From: CADCVW01 sp035644935
GTDB lineage: Bacteria; Pseudomonadota; Alphaproteobacteria; Sphingomonadales; Sphingomonadaceae
Direction: 5' to 3'
Assembly (NCBI GenBank): GCA_035644935.1
Contig: DASQNO010000118.1
Span: forward strand, 1-64,000
Length of the DNA: 64,000 nucleotides
The position numbers and the translations under genes were made by a program. How positions within the stretch are numbered: the first letter of the stretch is position 1; each line of letters starts with the position of its first letter. Under the pieces are notes generated by a model. It ran no database searches and was not told the origin of the DNA. It was given only the letters and a program-made list of their open reading frames with translations. Shown piece by piece: positions 17,365-25,897 of this stretch.

Positions 17365-18543
17365 ATGTTCGGTTCGATCTACGTGGGCCTCAGCGGCCTC
17401 AACGCCTATTCCAAGGGGCTGCAGCAGGTCAGCAGCAACATCACCAACCTGAACTCGTCGGGGTTCAAGGCGTCCACCGTCACCTTCACCGACCAGTTCA
17501 GCGTCCGCAGCAACAACCTGGCCAACGCCAACAGCCGCGAGACCACCGGCCGCGGCGTAGACACGGGCCGCACGCAGCTCGACTACAAGCAGGGCGAACT
17601 GCGCCAGACCAACCGCGACCTCGATCTGGCCGTCGACGGCAACGGCTTTCTGATGCTGACGCGGGGCGAGGAGGTCGCCTACACGCGCACCGGCAGTTTC
17701 GAGGTCGACAAGGACGGGTTCATCGTGCTCGCCGGCACCGACTACCGGCTGGCGACGATCGATGGTTCGGGCCGCGCGGTCAGCCTCTCGATCGACGCCT
17801 CGCGCACCAGCCCGCCCAAGCCGACGACGACGATCAAGTTCGCCGACAACCTCTCCTCCACCGCGACGACCCACGCGCTGGGCGACATCAAGGTGATCGA
17901 CAAACAAGGCGGCGAGCATGTCTGGCAGGTGCAGTTCGCCAAAAAGGCCGACGGCGCGCCCGACGAATGGACCGTCACCGTCACCGACGCCAAGGCGAAG
18001 GTCGTCGGCGCCCAGACGCTGAAGTTCAACGGCGGCATCGTCGATCCCGCCACCGCCAAGCTCGTCTTCGCGGACGAGGAGAACGGCACGTCGGTAATGC
18101 TGGACCTGTCGGAGAACGTCACCTCCTTCTCCTCGGGCCAGGTGTCGACGCTACGCACCGCGTCCGTGGACGGCTACAAATCGGGCACGATCACGTCGGT
18201 CGGCGTCAACGACAAGGGGGCGCTGGAGATCGGCTATTCCAACGAGCAGAAGAAGGACCTGGGCGCCGTAGCCATCGCCGACTTCCGCGACCCGCAGGCG
18301 CTGGAACAGCGCAGCGGCGGCTTGTTCGCCGACACCGGCCGCGCGGGGCGGCAGGTCGCGGGCAGCGAGGACGTCCGCGTCGGCCGCGTCCTGTCGCGCC
18401 GTCTGGAGGCCTCCAACGTCGACCTCGCCAAGCAGTTCGGCGATCTGATCTTGATCCAGCGCGGCTTTCAGGCGTCCTCGCAGATCATCAGCGTGTCCAA
18501 TGACATGATCCAGCAGCTGTTCGGCATCCGGGGCCAGGGCTGA
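17365..18543 (+). CDS. flgE: Flagellar hook protein FlgE
   Basis: A 392-residue hook subunit exported through the flagellar channel. The N-terminal MFGSIYVGLSGLNAYSKGLQ and SSNITNLNSSGFKAS, the LAVDGNGFLMLTRGEEVAYT core and the C-terminal RLEASNVDLAKQFGDLILIQ and RGFQASSQIISVSNDMIQQL are all FlgE signatures. It follows flgD after 4 bases, so both are made together. Length is normal for the short FlgE class. Confidence 0.95.
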   Translation: MFGSIYVGLSGLNAYSKGLQQVSSNITNLNSSGFKASTVTFTDQFSVRSNNLANANSRETTGRGVDTGRTQLDYKQGELRQTNRDLDLAVDGNGFLMLTRGEEVAYTRTGSFEVDKDGFIVLAGTDYRLATIDGSGRAVSLSIDASRTSPPKPTTTIKFADNLSSTATTHALGDIKVIDKQGGEHVWQVQFAKKADGAPDEWTVTVTDAKAKVVGAQTLKFNGGIVDPATAKLVFADEENGTSVMLDLSENVTSFSSGQVSTLRTASVDGYKSGTITSVGVNDKGALEIGYSNEQKKDLGAVAIADFRDPQALEQRSGGLFADTGRAGRQVAGSEDVRVGRVLSRRLEASNVDLAKQFGDLILIQRGFQASSQIISVSNDMIQQLFGIRGQG

Positions 18544-18572
18544 GAGCTCGGTCGCAGGGGGGATGAACAAGC

Positions 18573-19361
18573 GTGGGTGAAGCATGCACGGCCTGGCTGC
18601 CGGCCAAGGCGTTCGCCGACGGCGTCGCCGCGCGGCGGCTGGCGGCGGCGGTGGAGGCGTGGGCGGAGCGCTGGTTCGCGGACCGGCGGGTCGCGCCGCT
18701 CGCGGATCCGGCCGCCGCGCGGGCGGCGGTCTGGCGCGCCGAGGCGGCGCAGGTCCAAAGCTTGGACGACGGCCTGGCGGTGGCGGTCGGCGACGCGGGG
18801 CGCCTCGCCATCGCGGGCGCGATGCTGGATGCCGCGATCGATGTCCGCAAGGCGCGGCCGGCGGACCGCCAGCTTTTCGATCGCCTGTCCGACGCCTGCC
18901 TCGACGACCTTCGCACGCGCATGGCGCAGGCCTTCAAGCTGGCGCCCGACGCGCGCTGGCGTGCCGGCGATAGCGTCGATGACTTGCCGCCTGCGGACGC
19001 CCACGCCTTTGGGTTCGACGACGCGGACGAGCCCTTGCTGCTGCTGTTCGTCACGCGCGACCTGGAGGTGGCGCTGATCAAGTCGGGCTTGCGCGCGCCG
19101 CCTTCGCCGCCCGCGCTGGCGCCGCTCGCCACCGGCTTGGCCGCGCAGACGGTCGATCTGTCCGCGCTGCTCGGCCGCTGCGACCTCACCGTCGCCGAAC
19201 TTGCCGAACTCACCTGCGGCGATGTCCTCGTCCTCGACCGCGACCTCGACGCCCCGCTCGATCTCGCGATCGACGGCCGGCTCAAGTCCGGCCGCTGCTC
19301 GGTCGCGCCCGATGGCGACCGGCTCCACCTCACAATCGTCCAAACACCGACCGGAAATTAG
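18573..19361 (+). CDS. fliM: FliM-like C-ring protein with C-terminal SpoA domain
   Basis: A 262-residue protein. Only the end is clearly recognisable: about residues 195-258 (LTVAELAELTCGDVLVLDRD and RLKSGRCSVAPDGDRLHLTI) match the SpoA/FliM-FliN surface-presentation domain. FliM is normally about 330 residues, with an N-terminal CheY-binding peptide and a CheC-like middle. Here no such peptide is visible and the middle is highly diverged. Position directly before fliN supports FliM. The start is GTG 18573, after CAGGGGGG. With no fliG visible, the switch complex of this system looks unusual. Confidence 0.72.
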   Translation: MGEACTAWLPAKAFADGVAARRLAAAVEAWAERWFADRRVAPLADPAAARAAVWRAEAAQVQSLDDGLAVAVGDAGRLAIAGAMLDAAIDVRKARPADRQLFDRLSDACLDDLRTRMAQAFKLAPDARWRAGDSVDDLPPADAHAFGFDDADEPLLLLFVTRDLEVALIKSGLRAPPSPPALAPLATGLAAQTVDLSALLGRCDLTVAELAELTCGDVLVLDRDLDAPLDLAIDGRLKSGRCSVAPDGDRLHLTIVQTPTGN

Positions 19362-19363
19362 CC

Positions 19364-19702
19364 ATGCTGACCGAGACCAAAGCCAACGGCGCCGCCGCTC
19401 CCTCAGCCGGCCCAGCCGCCGCACTGCAGCCCGACCCGCCGACGGCTAAGAAGGCGAGCCCGCCGGGCCGCATCGACGCCCGGCTGATCGACAATGTAGG
19501 CGTGACGCTGGAGGCGTATCTCGGCGGCGCGCGCATGACCGTGGCGGAGTTGACCGACCTCAAGGCGGATTCTGTCGTGCCGTTGGTCGCCGCGCTCAAC
19601 CAGGCGGTCGAACTGCGCCTCAACGGCGTCCCCGTCGCGCGCGGGGAGCTTGTCGCGGTGGGCGACAAGTTCGGCGTCAGGCTGGTCGAGATGGCCGGAT
19701 GA
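19364..19702 (+). CDS. fliN: Flagellar motor switch protein FliN
   Basis: A 112-residue C-ring protein. The SpoA domain fills the C-terminal 75 residues: DNVGVTLEAYLGGARMTVAE, then VVPLVAALNQAVELRLNGVP and VARGELVAVGDKFGVRLVEM, the classic FliN pattern. The N-terminus is a Pro/Ala-rich linker. The start lies two bases after the preceding gene and the stop overlaps fliO as ATGA. FliN forms the base of the C-ring and docks FliH for export. Confidence 0.92.
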   Translation: MLTETKANGAAAPSAGPAAALQPDPPTAKKASPPGRIDARLIDNVGVTLEAYLGGARMTVAELTDLKADSVVPLVAALNQAVELRLNGVPVARGELVAVGDKFGVRLVEMAG

Positions 19703-20076
19703 GGCTCGCCGCCGCCGCCGCGCCGATTCTCGTCATGGCGGGACCGGCGTGCGCCGCGGGCGGCCGGTTGGGCGGCGGGCAGCCGCTCGACGTGTCGCTC
19801 GGACGCATCGTGATCGCGCTCGTCATCGCGGTGATCGTCGCGGCGCTCGCCATTCTGCTGGTCCGGCAGCGTTCGGGGAAGATCGATCTCGCGGCGCTGT
19901 TCGCGCGCGTCGAACTGCGCCCGCGCGCGATCCACGTCGTCGAAACGCGGCGGCTGAGCCCGCACGCGGACATCTGTCTCGTCCGCCACGGCGACCGCGA
20001 ATATCTGCTGCTGCTGCTCGCCGGCCGCGCGCAGGTGCTGCGCGAAGCGCCGCACGCGGCGGAGCCGCTCCGTTGA
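19699..20076 (+). CDS. fliO: FliO-like export apparatus protein
   Basis: A 125-residue membrane protein. It has a signal-like start, a membrane helix at about residues 34-54 (VIALVIAVIVAALAILLV) and a cytoplasmic tail with VVETRRLSPHADICLVRHGD and REYLLLLLAG. This is the plan of FliO, which helps assemble FliP. It sits between fliN and fliP, overlapping both by 4 bases. FliO is poorly conserved, and the call relies on topology and order. Confidence 0.75.
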   Translation: MRLAAAAAPILVMAGPACAAGGRLGGGQPLDVSLGRIVIALVIAVIVAALAILLVRQRSGKIDLAALFARVELRPRAIHVVETRRLSPHADICLVRHGDREYLLLLLAGRAQVLREAPHAAEPLR

Positions 20077-20786
20077 CGAGGCTGCTCGCGCCGGGCGCGA
20101 CGCTCGTCCTGCTGCTGCTCGCCGAGCCGGCCGTCGCCGCGCCGGCGGCCGGCACCGCGCTCAACTCGGACGTGATCCGCAACGCGCTCGTGCTGACGCT
20201 GCTCGCGGTCATCCCGGCGGTGCTGGTCAGCATGACGAGCTTCATCCGCATCGTTATCGTGCTGTCGATGGTGCGCCACGCGTTCGGCATGCCCGAAACG
20301 CCGCCCAACTCGGTGCTCGTAAGCCTCGCGCTGTTCCTCACCGCCTTTACGATGTCGCCGACGCTGACCGCGCTCAACCAGTCTGCGGTGCAGCCGCTGC
20401 TGAGCGGCCGCATCGGCGTCGAACAGGCGATGCAGACGGGCAGCGTGCCCCTGCGCAACTTCATGCTGACGCAGACGCGCGACAGTGACATTGAATCGAT
20501 CTACGCGATTTCGAACACGCCGCTGCCCCAGCGGCCCGAGCAGGTCGAGATCCTCAAGCTCGCGCCGGCGTTCATCCTCAACGAACTGCGCGTCGCCTTC
20601 ACCATCGGCTTCGTGATCCTGCTGCCGTTCCTGCTGATCGACCTCGTCGTGTCGGCGATCCTCTTGTCGCTTGGCATGATGATGGTCCCGCCTGCGACCA
20701 TCTCGCTGCCCATCAAGCTCCTGATGTTCGTGCTCATCGATGGATGGAAGCTGGTGCTCGAAGGGGTGCTGGGCAGTTTCAGGTGA
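20073..20786 (+). CDS. fliP: Flagellar export gate protein FliP
   Basis: A 237-residue export-gate subunit. It has a cleavable signal, then SMTSFIRIVIVLSMVRHAFG, MPETPPNSVLVSLALFLTAF and the C-terminal LGMMMVPPATISLPIKLLMF, near-invariant FliP motifs. The start is TTG 20073, overlapping the fliO stop as TTGA; it restores the signal peptide and the usual length. The stop overlaps the fliA GTG. FliP forms the pore with FliQ and FliR, which are encoded in the convergent minus-strand run. Confidence 0.95.
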   Translation: MTRLLAPGATLVLLLLAEPAVAAPAAGTALNSDVIRNALVLTLLAVIPAVLVSMTSFIRIVIVLSMVRHAFGMPETPPNSVLVSLALFLTAFTMSPTLTALNQSAVQPLLSGRIGVEQAMQTGSVPLRNFMLTQTRDSDIESIYAISNTPLPQRPEQVEILKLAPAFILNELRVAFTIGFVILLPFLLIDLVVSAILLSLGMMMVPPATISLPIKLLMFVLIDGWKLVLEGVLGSFR

Positions 20787-21529
20787 CGCGCGCGGCCGCA
20801 TCCGGGCTGGCGCTGCTGGTGCGTCCCTGCCGGGTCGAGGCTTCGCTGTGGCGCCGGTTCCGGCTGGAGGCGGTGGGCGAATGCCGCGGCGTGCTGTTCG
20901 ACCGCTATCTGGGTCTCGCCCGCGCCATTGCCGCCTGCCACTATCACCGGCGATTCGGGCACGGCATCGAACGCGGCGACTTCGAACAGTTCGCGTTCGA
21001 AGGGCTGCTGCAGGCGATCGACCGGTTCGACCCGCTGCAGGGCGTGCCGTTCGGCGCCTATGCCCGCCGCCGTATCGCGGGCAGCGTCGCGGACGGCATC
21101 TCCAAGATGACGGAGGTCGGCACGCAGATCAGCCACCGCCACCGCACCGAACAGGAACGCCTGCGCTCGCTGGCGCGCGCAGGCGCGGACATCACCGACG
21201 AGGACGCCATCGCCGCGCTGTCCGACCTCGCGCTGGGCCTGGCGCTCGGCCTGATGCTCGAGGGGACCAGCCTGATGGAGCCGGCCGACGGCCTCGACAC
21301 GCGTCCGACCGCCTACGAGACGCTGGAATGGCGGCAGATGCAGGCGGGGCTGGCGCGGGAGGTCGCGCGGCTTCCCGACGCCGAAGCCGTGGTCATTCGC
21401 CAGCATTACAACAACGGTTTAAGCTTCGCGCAGGTCGCCGAACTGCTGGGCCTCAGCCGCGGCCGCGTGTCGCAACTTCACCGCGCCGGGCTCGACCGGC
21501 TGCGCAAGAAGATGGGCGCGTTCAATTGA
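20783..21529 (+). CDS. fliA: Sigma-28 flagellar RNA polymerase sigma factor FliA
   Basis: A 248-residue sigma-70 family factor. Region 2 is seen in AFEGLLQAIDRFDPLQGVPF and GAYARRRIAGSVADGISK. Region 4 is in LPDAEAVVIRQHYNNGLSFA and QVAELLGLSRGRVSQLHRAG. This is the FliA class, which transcribes late flagellar genes. GTG 20783 overlaps the fliP stop. Its place inside a structural operon makes its supply depend on early flagellar expression. No anti-sigma factor FlgM was seen in the window. Confidence 0.9.
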   Translation: MTRAAASGLALLVRPCRVEASLWRRFRLEAVGECRGVLFDRYLGLARAIAACHYHRRFGHGIERGDFEQFAFEGLLQAIDRFDPLQGVPFGAYARRRIAGSVADGISKMTEVGTQISHRHRTEQERLRSLARAGADITDEDAIAALSDLALGLALGLMLEGTSLMEPADGLDTRPTAYETLEWRQMQAGLAREVARLPDAEAVVIRQHYNNGLSFAQVAELLGLSRGRVSQLHRAGLDRLRKKMGAFN

Positions 21530-21542
21530 AGAAGGATCACCG

Positions 21543-22109
21543 ATGACCACCCTGTGCAGCGACGACGAACTGCAGGAGCTGATGGCCGCGATGCAGGCGG
21601 ACAGCGCCGACGAACTCGAGCGCGCCGACCGCCTTGTCGCGATCTACCCGGAGGATGCGCGGCTGCATTTTCTGCGTGGTTCGATCCTCGCCAATATCGG
21701 CCGCCCGATCGAGGCGCTGCCCGCGCTCAAGCGGTCCGTCGAGCTCGCGCCCGATTTTTCGCTGGCGCGGTTTCAGACCGGCTTCTTCCAGCTGACTTCG
21801 GGCGAGGCGGCGGATGCGCTGGGCACCTGGGGGCCGCTGGCGATGCTGCCGGCCGACAATTACCTGCGCATGTTCGTCGCGGGGCTGACCCACCTGATCC
21901 GCGACGAGTTCGCCGAGGCGGTCGCGCAGCTCGAAGCCGGCATCGCGGCCAACGAGGAGAACCCGCCGCTCAACCGCGACATGCAGCTGATCATCGATCA
22001 GACGACCGAGCTGATGGCGGGCGCGCCGGCCGTGTTGCCCGAGGAAACCGGGAGCGCATCGGCCACCAGCTTCCTGCTGGGCCAGTTCGATCGCGGGCGG
22101 CCCAACTGA
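21543..22109 (+). CDS. Tetratricopeptide-like protein downstream of fliA
   Basis: A 188-residue soluble protein with at least two TPR-like helical repeats: ARLHFLRGSILANIGRPIEA with LPALKRSVELAPDFSLARFQ (about residues 39-78), then AEAVAQLEAGIAANEENPPL near 122-141. GAAGAAGGATCACC precedes the ATG. It lies 13 bases after fliA and 23 bases before the next small gene, so it belongs to the flagellar operon. TPR proteins mediate protein contacts. A second TPR gene ends the convergent flagellar run, so both may serve assembly. Specific role unknown. Confidence 0.75.
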   Translation: MTTLCSDDELQELMAAMQADSADELERADRLVAIYPEDARLHFLRGSILANIGRPIEALPALKRSVELAPDFSLARFQTGFFQLTSGEAADALGTWGPLAMLPADNYLRMFVAGLTHLIRDEFAEAVAQLEAGIAANEENPPLNRDMQLIIDQTTELMAGAPAVLPEETGSASATSFLLGQFDRGRPN

Positions 22110-22132
22110 CCCGCGTCACGTCTTCCGATCAT

Positions 22133-22429
22133 GTGCTGCTGCTGCTGCGCGAGCAGTTGCAGCGGCTCGACCGGGCGGGCGCCAAGCGGACGGCCCCGGG
22201 CGCCAAGCCGACGGCGGCGCCGATGGCGCGGCTGCGGGCGTTGGGGGATGTCCCGGACAAGGAATTCAAGCGGACGCTGGTGCGCGCGCTGCTGGCCGAG
22301 CGGATGGGAGAAGGGGTGGCCAACGACCCCGCGTTCCAGGCGGTGATCGACGATGTTTACCGCATCATCGACGAAAGCGACGACGGACGGGCGCTGATTC
22401 ACCGCGCCGCGACGCGTTTGCGGGGGTGA
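22133..22429 (+). CDS. Small unknown protein ending the flagellar operon
   Basis: About 98 residues, mainly helical. Notable segments are LLLLREQLQRLDRAGAKR and VPDKEFKRTLVRALLAERMG followed by NDPAFQAVIDDVYRIIDES. No family is recognised. GTG 22133 is the likely start; a CTG at 22106 overlapping the previous stop is an alternative. An ATG at 22131 is in another frame and gives a Cys/Ser-rich nonsense product. It is the last gene before the inverted repeat and the convergent TPR gene. Confidence 0.6.
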   Translation: MLLLLREQLQRLDRAGAKRTAPGAKPTAAPMARLRALGDVPDKEFKRTLVRALLAERMGEGVANDPAFQAVIDDVYRIIDESDDGRALIHRAATRLRG

Positions 22430-22482
22430 AAACGCGCTTTTTGGGTGGTTTCCGCAACCGGAGTACGGGGCTGCGCGGTGTG

Positions 22483-22527
22483 AAAAGGTCGCGAAGTTCG
22501 CAAAGTTCCTAGTGTTGAGCCGTTTTC
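22483..22527 (-). repeat. Right member of inverted repeat pair flanking the flagellar operon
   Basis: Read on the minus strand it gives GAAAACGGCTCAACACTAGG, then AACTTTGCGAACTTCGCGAC. This matches 6405-6447 in the opposite orientation, with the AACTT/GCGA units permuted. It lies in the 178-base gap between the two convergent flagellar runs. Confidence 0.55.
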
Positions 22528-22607
22528 GCATCCAGTGGATCGTGAAACGCGAGTCGCAGCCGGATCAGAGAACGAAAGCAGATCGCCGTCCTGTAGGACA
22601 GAACTTT

Positions 22608-23738
22608 TCAAGCCATCCCTAGCTTGGCGAGCGCCTGCGCAATCGTGCGACCGCTGTCGTCCACCGGCGTGTTGATCGCCAGCGCGTAGATGCGCTGCGC
22701 GCCCGCCTCGTCGCCGGCGCCTGCCGCCAGCATCGATTTGGCGAGCGCCGCCGAATAGCATTGCCGGTCGAGGCGGAGCGCGACGTCGCTGCGCTGCCGG
22801 GCGCTGTCCGCGTCGCCCTCCAGCAGGTCGAGCACCGCCAGCGATCCGTGCGATTCGGCGAAGTTCGGGTCGATGCGCAGCGCGGTTTCGAAGCGGGCGC
22901 GGCTCGCCGGGAGATCGCGGGCGACGAAATGCGCCCAGCCGGCGGCGATCCAGGAGCCCAGGTGATCGCCGAACAGCTCCGCGCCCCGGTCGATGTCGCC
23001 GGCTGCGGTGTCCGCCTGGCCGGTGAGCAGCTTGGCGAGGCCGCGGCCGACCCAGGCGCGCGGCGCCTGCGCATTGGCGTCCAGCACGCGGTCGAAGATC
23101 GCCAGCGCTTCGGTGGCGCGCTCCTCGCCTAAAGCCAGCGTGCCCAGCGTCGCCAGCGCGTCCGGGTGATCGCCCGCCGCTGCCGCGCATCGCGCCGCCA
23201 GTTCCTCGTCGCCGACGTCGATCGCCAGCACGGACACCGCCGCCATCAGCGGCGCGTAGTCCGGGTGCAGCTCCACATACTCACGCGCCAGCGCCGCCGC
23301 CTGCTCGAACTCGCCATGCTGGTGAAGGATCTGCACGCGCAGCATTGCCGCCGCCGGCAGCGCGCGCGCGACGTCGTCCTCCAGCAGCGACAGGGCGCCG
23401 TGAAGGTCCTTCTTCATCGCCCACGCCCAGGCGAGGTTGAACCGCAGCGCGTGATCGTCGTCGCCGCCCAGCAGCAGGCGTTCGAAGAAGGCGGCCGCCA
23501 CGTCGTATTGCCCCTGCCGCATCGCGGCGAGCCCGGCGAGGTTGGTCTCGCGCGGCGGCAGCGGGGCGAGGGCGGCGTAGCGTTCGAGCACGGCCGCCGC
23601 CGTGTCCGCGTCGCCCGCGTCCACCGCGGCCTCCGCCGCGTCGGCGAGTAGCGGCAGGTTGGCGGGGTCGCTTTCGAGGTACGACAGGAGCCGTTGCAGC
23701 CGGCTCGTTTCGACGGTGTCCACGAGATCATCCTTCAT
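22608..23738 (-). CDS. Tetratricopeptide repeat protein
   Basis: A 376-residue TPR protein in the convergent flagellar run, 128 bases after flhA. Repeats of about 34 residues cover most of the chain: AVLERYAALAPLPPRETNLA, AAFFERLLLGGDDDHALRFN, ALAIFDRVLDANAQAPRAWV and ARFETALRIDPNFAESHGSL. There is no signal peptide or membrane helix. The start is MKDDLVDTVETSRLQ at 23738; a longer frame upstream reads through a palindromic repeat. Function is unknown. Its position suggests a link with flagellar assembly or glycosylation, but that is inference. Confidence 0.78.
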   Translation of the reverse strand: MKDDLVDTVETSRLQRLLSYLESDPANLPLLADAAEAAVDAGDADTAAAVLERYAALAPLPPRETNLAGLAAMRQGQYDVAAAFFERLLLGGDDDHALRFNLAWAWAMKKDLHGALSLLEDDVARALPAAAMLRVQILHQHGEFEQAAALAREYVELHPDYAPLMAAVSVLAIDVGDEELAARCAAAAGDHPDALATLGTLALGEERATEALAIFDRVLDANAQAPRAWVGRGLAKLLTGQADTAAGDIDRGAELFGDHLGSWIAAGWAHFVARDLPASRARFETALRIDPNFAESHGSLAVLDLLEGDADSARQRSDVALRLDRQCYSAALAKSMLAAGAGDEAGAQRIYALAINTPVDDSGRTIAQALAKLGMA

Positions 23739-23770
23739 CGGTAACAACCTCAATCGCGTGGCTTGCCGCG

Positions 23771-23836
23771 TACCCCGACGAAGGCCGGGGTCCAGCATCG
23801 TGGCCACGGATCTGGACCCCGGCCTTTGCCGGGGAA
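23771..23836. repeat. REP-like double palindrome
   Basis: TACCCCGACGAAGGCCGGGG and its mirror ACCCCGGCCTTTGCCGGGGA surround about 20 bases. It belongs to the same family as the copies at 33901, 34314 and 34434. It lies between flhA and the TPR gene and could act as an mRNA hairpin there. Confidence 0.7.
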
Positions 23837-23866
23837 CTAGCGGAAATTCGGCCCATGCACCCCACC

Positions 23867-25897
23867 CTACGCCTCCAGCTTGACGACATCGAAAGACTTG
23901 AGATTGATCCGCATCGGGATCTCGTTGACCGATAGCACCGACAATCGCGGGATGCTGCGCTTGGTGAACGCCTTCAACTGACGCCGCACCTCCGCCCCGC
24001 ACAGCAGCACGGGCGAGCGACCCTCCCGGTGCATGTCCTCCGACATCGCCGACAGCTTGCGGATCAATTGCTCGGCCAGTTTCGGCTCGACCAGCAGCGT
24101 GCCGCGCGGGCCCGCCTGCCCGGCGTTGGTGGTGATCTGGTTCTCGATCCGGGGATCGAGGCTCAGCACCGCCAGGTCGTTGTGCTTGCCGCGAAGCTGG
24201 TGGCAGATCGAATGGCTGATGCGCTGGCGCACCAGTTCGGTGAGCTCCCCCGTCTCCTTTTGCGTGCGGGCGAGGTCGGTCAGATGCTCCAGGATCAGGT
24301 CGACATTGGCGATGGACACGCCTTCGCCCAGCAGGTTCTGCAGCACGCGCTGGACGTCGGAGATGGTCAGGCTGTTGGGGATCAGCTCTTCAAGCAATCC
24401 CGGCTGGCGTTCGCGGACGTCCTCCATCATCTTCACGACAACCGATCGCGTCACCAAAGTCGCCATCTCGCTCTGCACGATCTCCCCGAAATGCGTGATC
24501 AGCACGGTGACGGGGTCGATGACCTTGAGCCCCGCCGCGCGCGCTTCCGCCGCCGCTTCGGGCAGGATCCACAAGGCGGGGAGCCCAAAGGCGGGATCCT
24601 CGGTCGCGATGCCGTCCAGCTTGACCGTCTCGTCTCCCGACCGGATCGCCAGCACCCGGTCCGGATGGATTTCGGCCAGCGCGAAGCGCGACCCGAACAG
24701 GCGGATCTCGTATTGGAGCGTCCCCAGCCCCGCGCCGTCCCCCATGCGCACCGCCGGGAAGCCCAGCCCGTAGTCGCCCTCGAAGACGCGACGCAGGCCC
24801 GCAATGCGATCGGTGACGATCGCCTCCTCCGCTTTCCAGGCCTGGCTCAGCTCGCTTCCCAGCCGGATCTCGAGCGCGGGGGCGGGACCCGCGCCCGCCA
24901 GCTCGTCGGCCGCCGCCTCCACCTCGCGCGCGGCCTCCGCAATCGCCGGCGCGGCCTTGCGCGCCTTGTACCAGGCGAGCAGCGCCAGCGCGATGATGAT
25001 GGCGATCGGCCATTTGGGCATGCCGGGCAGCAGCAGCAGCGCCAGCAGGATCGCCGCGACGATCAGCGGGATGCGCGGCACCGACGCCAGCTGGCGGAAC
25101 ACCTCGGTGCTGAGCTCCCGGTCCGCTGACGAGCGCGTGACGATGATGCCGGTGGCGATGGCGATGATGAGCGCGGGCAGCTGCGTCGCGATGCCGTCGC
25201 CGATGGTCAGCAGCGTGAACCGCTCCAGCGCCACGTCCCACGCCATGTCCATCTGAACGACGCCGATGATCCACCCGCCGATGATGTTGATCAGGAGGAT
25301 CAGGATGCCGGCGATGGCGTCGCCCTTCACGAACTTGCTGGCGCCGTCCATCGACCCGTAGAACGAGGCCTCTTTCTCCAGCTCCTCGCGCCGCTGCACC
25401 GCCTGCTTCTGGTCGATCAGACCCATGTTGAGGTCGGCGTCGATGCTCATCTGCTGGCCGGGCATCGAATCCAGCATGAAGCGCGCCGCGACTTCCGACA
25501 CGCGCTGCGCGCCCGCGGTTACGACGACGTACTGCACCACCACGAGGATCAGGAACACGACCAAACCGATAACGAAATTGCCCTGCACGGCGAACGTGCC
25601 GATGGAGCCGATCACTTCGCCGGCATCAGCGCCGGTCAGGATCAGGCGGGTGGCGGCGACGTTGAGCGACAGGCGGAAGAGCGTGGCGAGCAGCAGCAGC
25701 GAGGGAAAGGTCGAGAACTCCACCGGCTTGCCGACGTAAAAGGTCAGCAACAGGATCGTCAGCGCGAAGCCGAAATTGATGAGGATGGCGAGGTCCAGCA
25801 CCGCCGGCGGGATCGGCGAGAACAGGATGGTGAGGATCAGCACCATGCCGATCACCAGCGCCAGGTCCTTGTTATTGCGGAGCGTCTTGCCGAGCAT
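23867..25897 (-). CDS. flhA: Flagellar export gate protein FlhA
   Basis: A 676-residue export-gate protein. The first half has about eight membrane helices (ALVIGMVLILTILFSPIPP, LLLATLFRLSLNVAATRLIL) with the conserved loop RVSEVAARFMLDSMPGQQMS and IDADLNMGLIDQKQA. The cytosolic half includes SLTISDVQRVLQNLLGEGVS and LAVLSLDPRIENQI. It starts at 25897 (MLGKTLRNNKDLA), inside the last 26 bases of flhB; an upstream extension lacks family character. It forms the nonameric substrate-docking ring of the flagellar secretion system. Confidence 0.97.
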   Translation of the reverse strand: MLGKTLRNNKDLALVIGMVLILTILFSPIPPAVLDLAILINFGFALTILLLTFYVGKPVEFSTFPSLLLLATLFRLSLNVAATRLILTGADAGEVIGSIGTFAVQGNFVIGLVVFLILVVVQYVVVTAGAQRVSEVAARFMLDSMPGQQMSIDADLNMGLIDQKQAVQRREELEKEASFYGSMDGASKFVKGDAIAGILILLINIIGGWIIGVVQMDMAWDVALERFTLLTIGDGIATQLPALIIAIATGIIVTRSSADRELSTEVFRQLASVPRIPLIVAAILLALLLLPGMPKWPIAIIIALALLAWYKARKAAPAIAEAAREVEAAADELAGAGPAPALEIRLGSELSQAWKAEEAIVTDRIAGLRRVFEGDYGLGFPAVRMGDGAGLGTLQYEIRLFGSRFALAEIHPDRVLAIRSGDETVKLDGIATEDPAFGLPALWILPEAAAEARAAGLKVIDPVTVLITHFGEIVQSEMATLVTRSVVVKMMEDVRERQPGLLEELIPNSLTISDVQRVLQNLLGEGVSIANVDLILEHLTDLARTQKETGELTELVRQRISHSICHQLRGKHNDLAVLSLDPRIENQITTNAGQAGPRGTLLVEPKLAEQLIRKLSAMSEDMHREGRSPVLLCGAEVRRQLKAFTKRSIPRLSVLSVNEIPMRINLKSFDVVKLEA

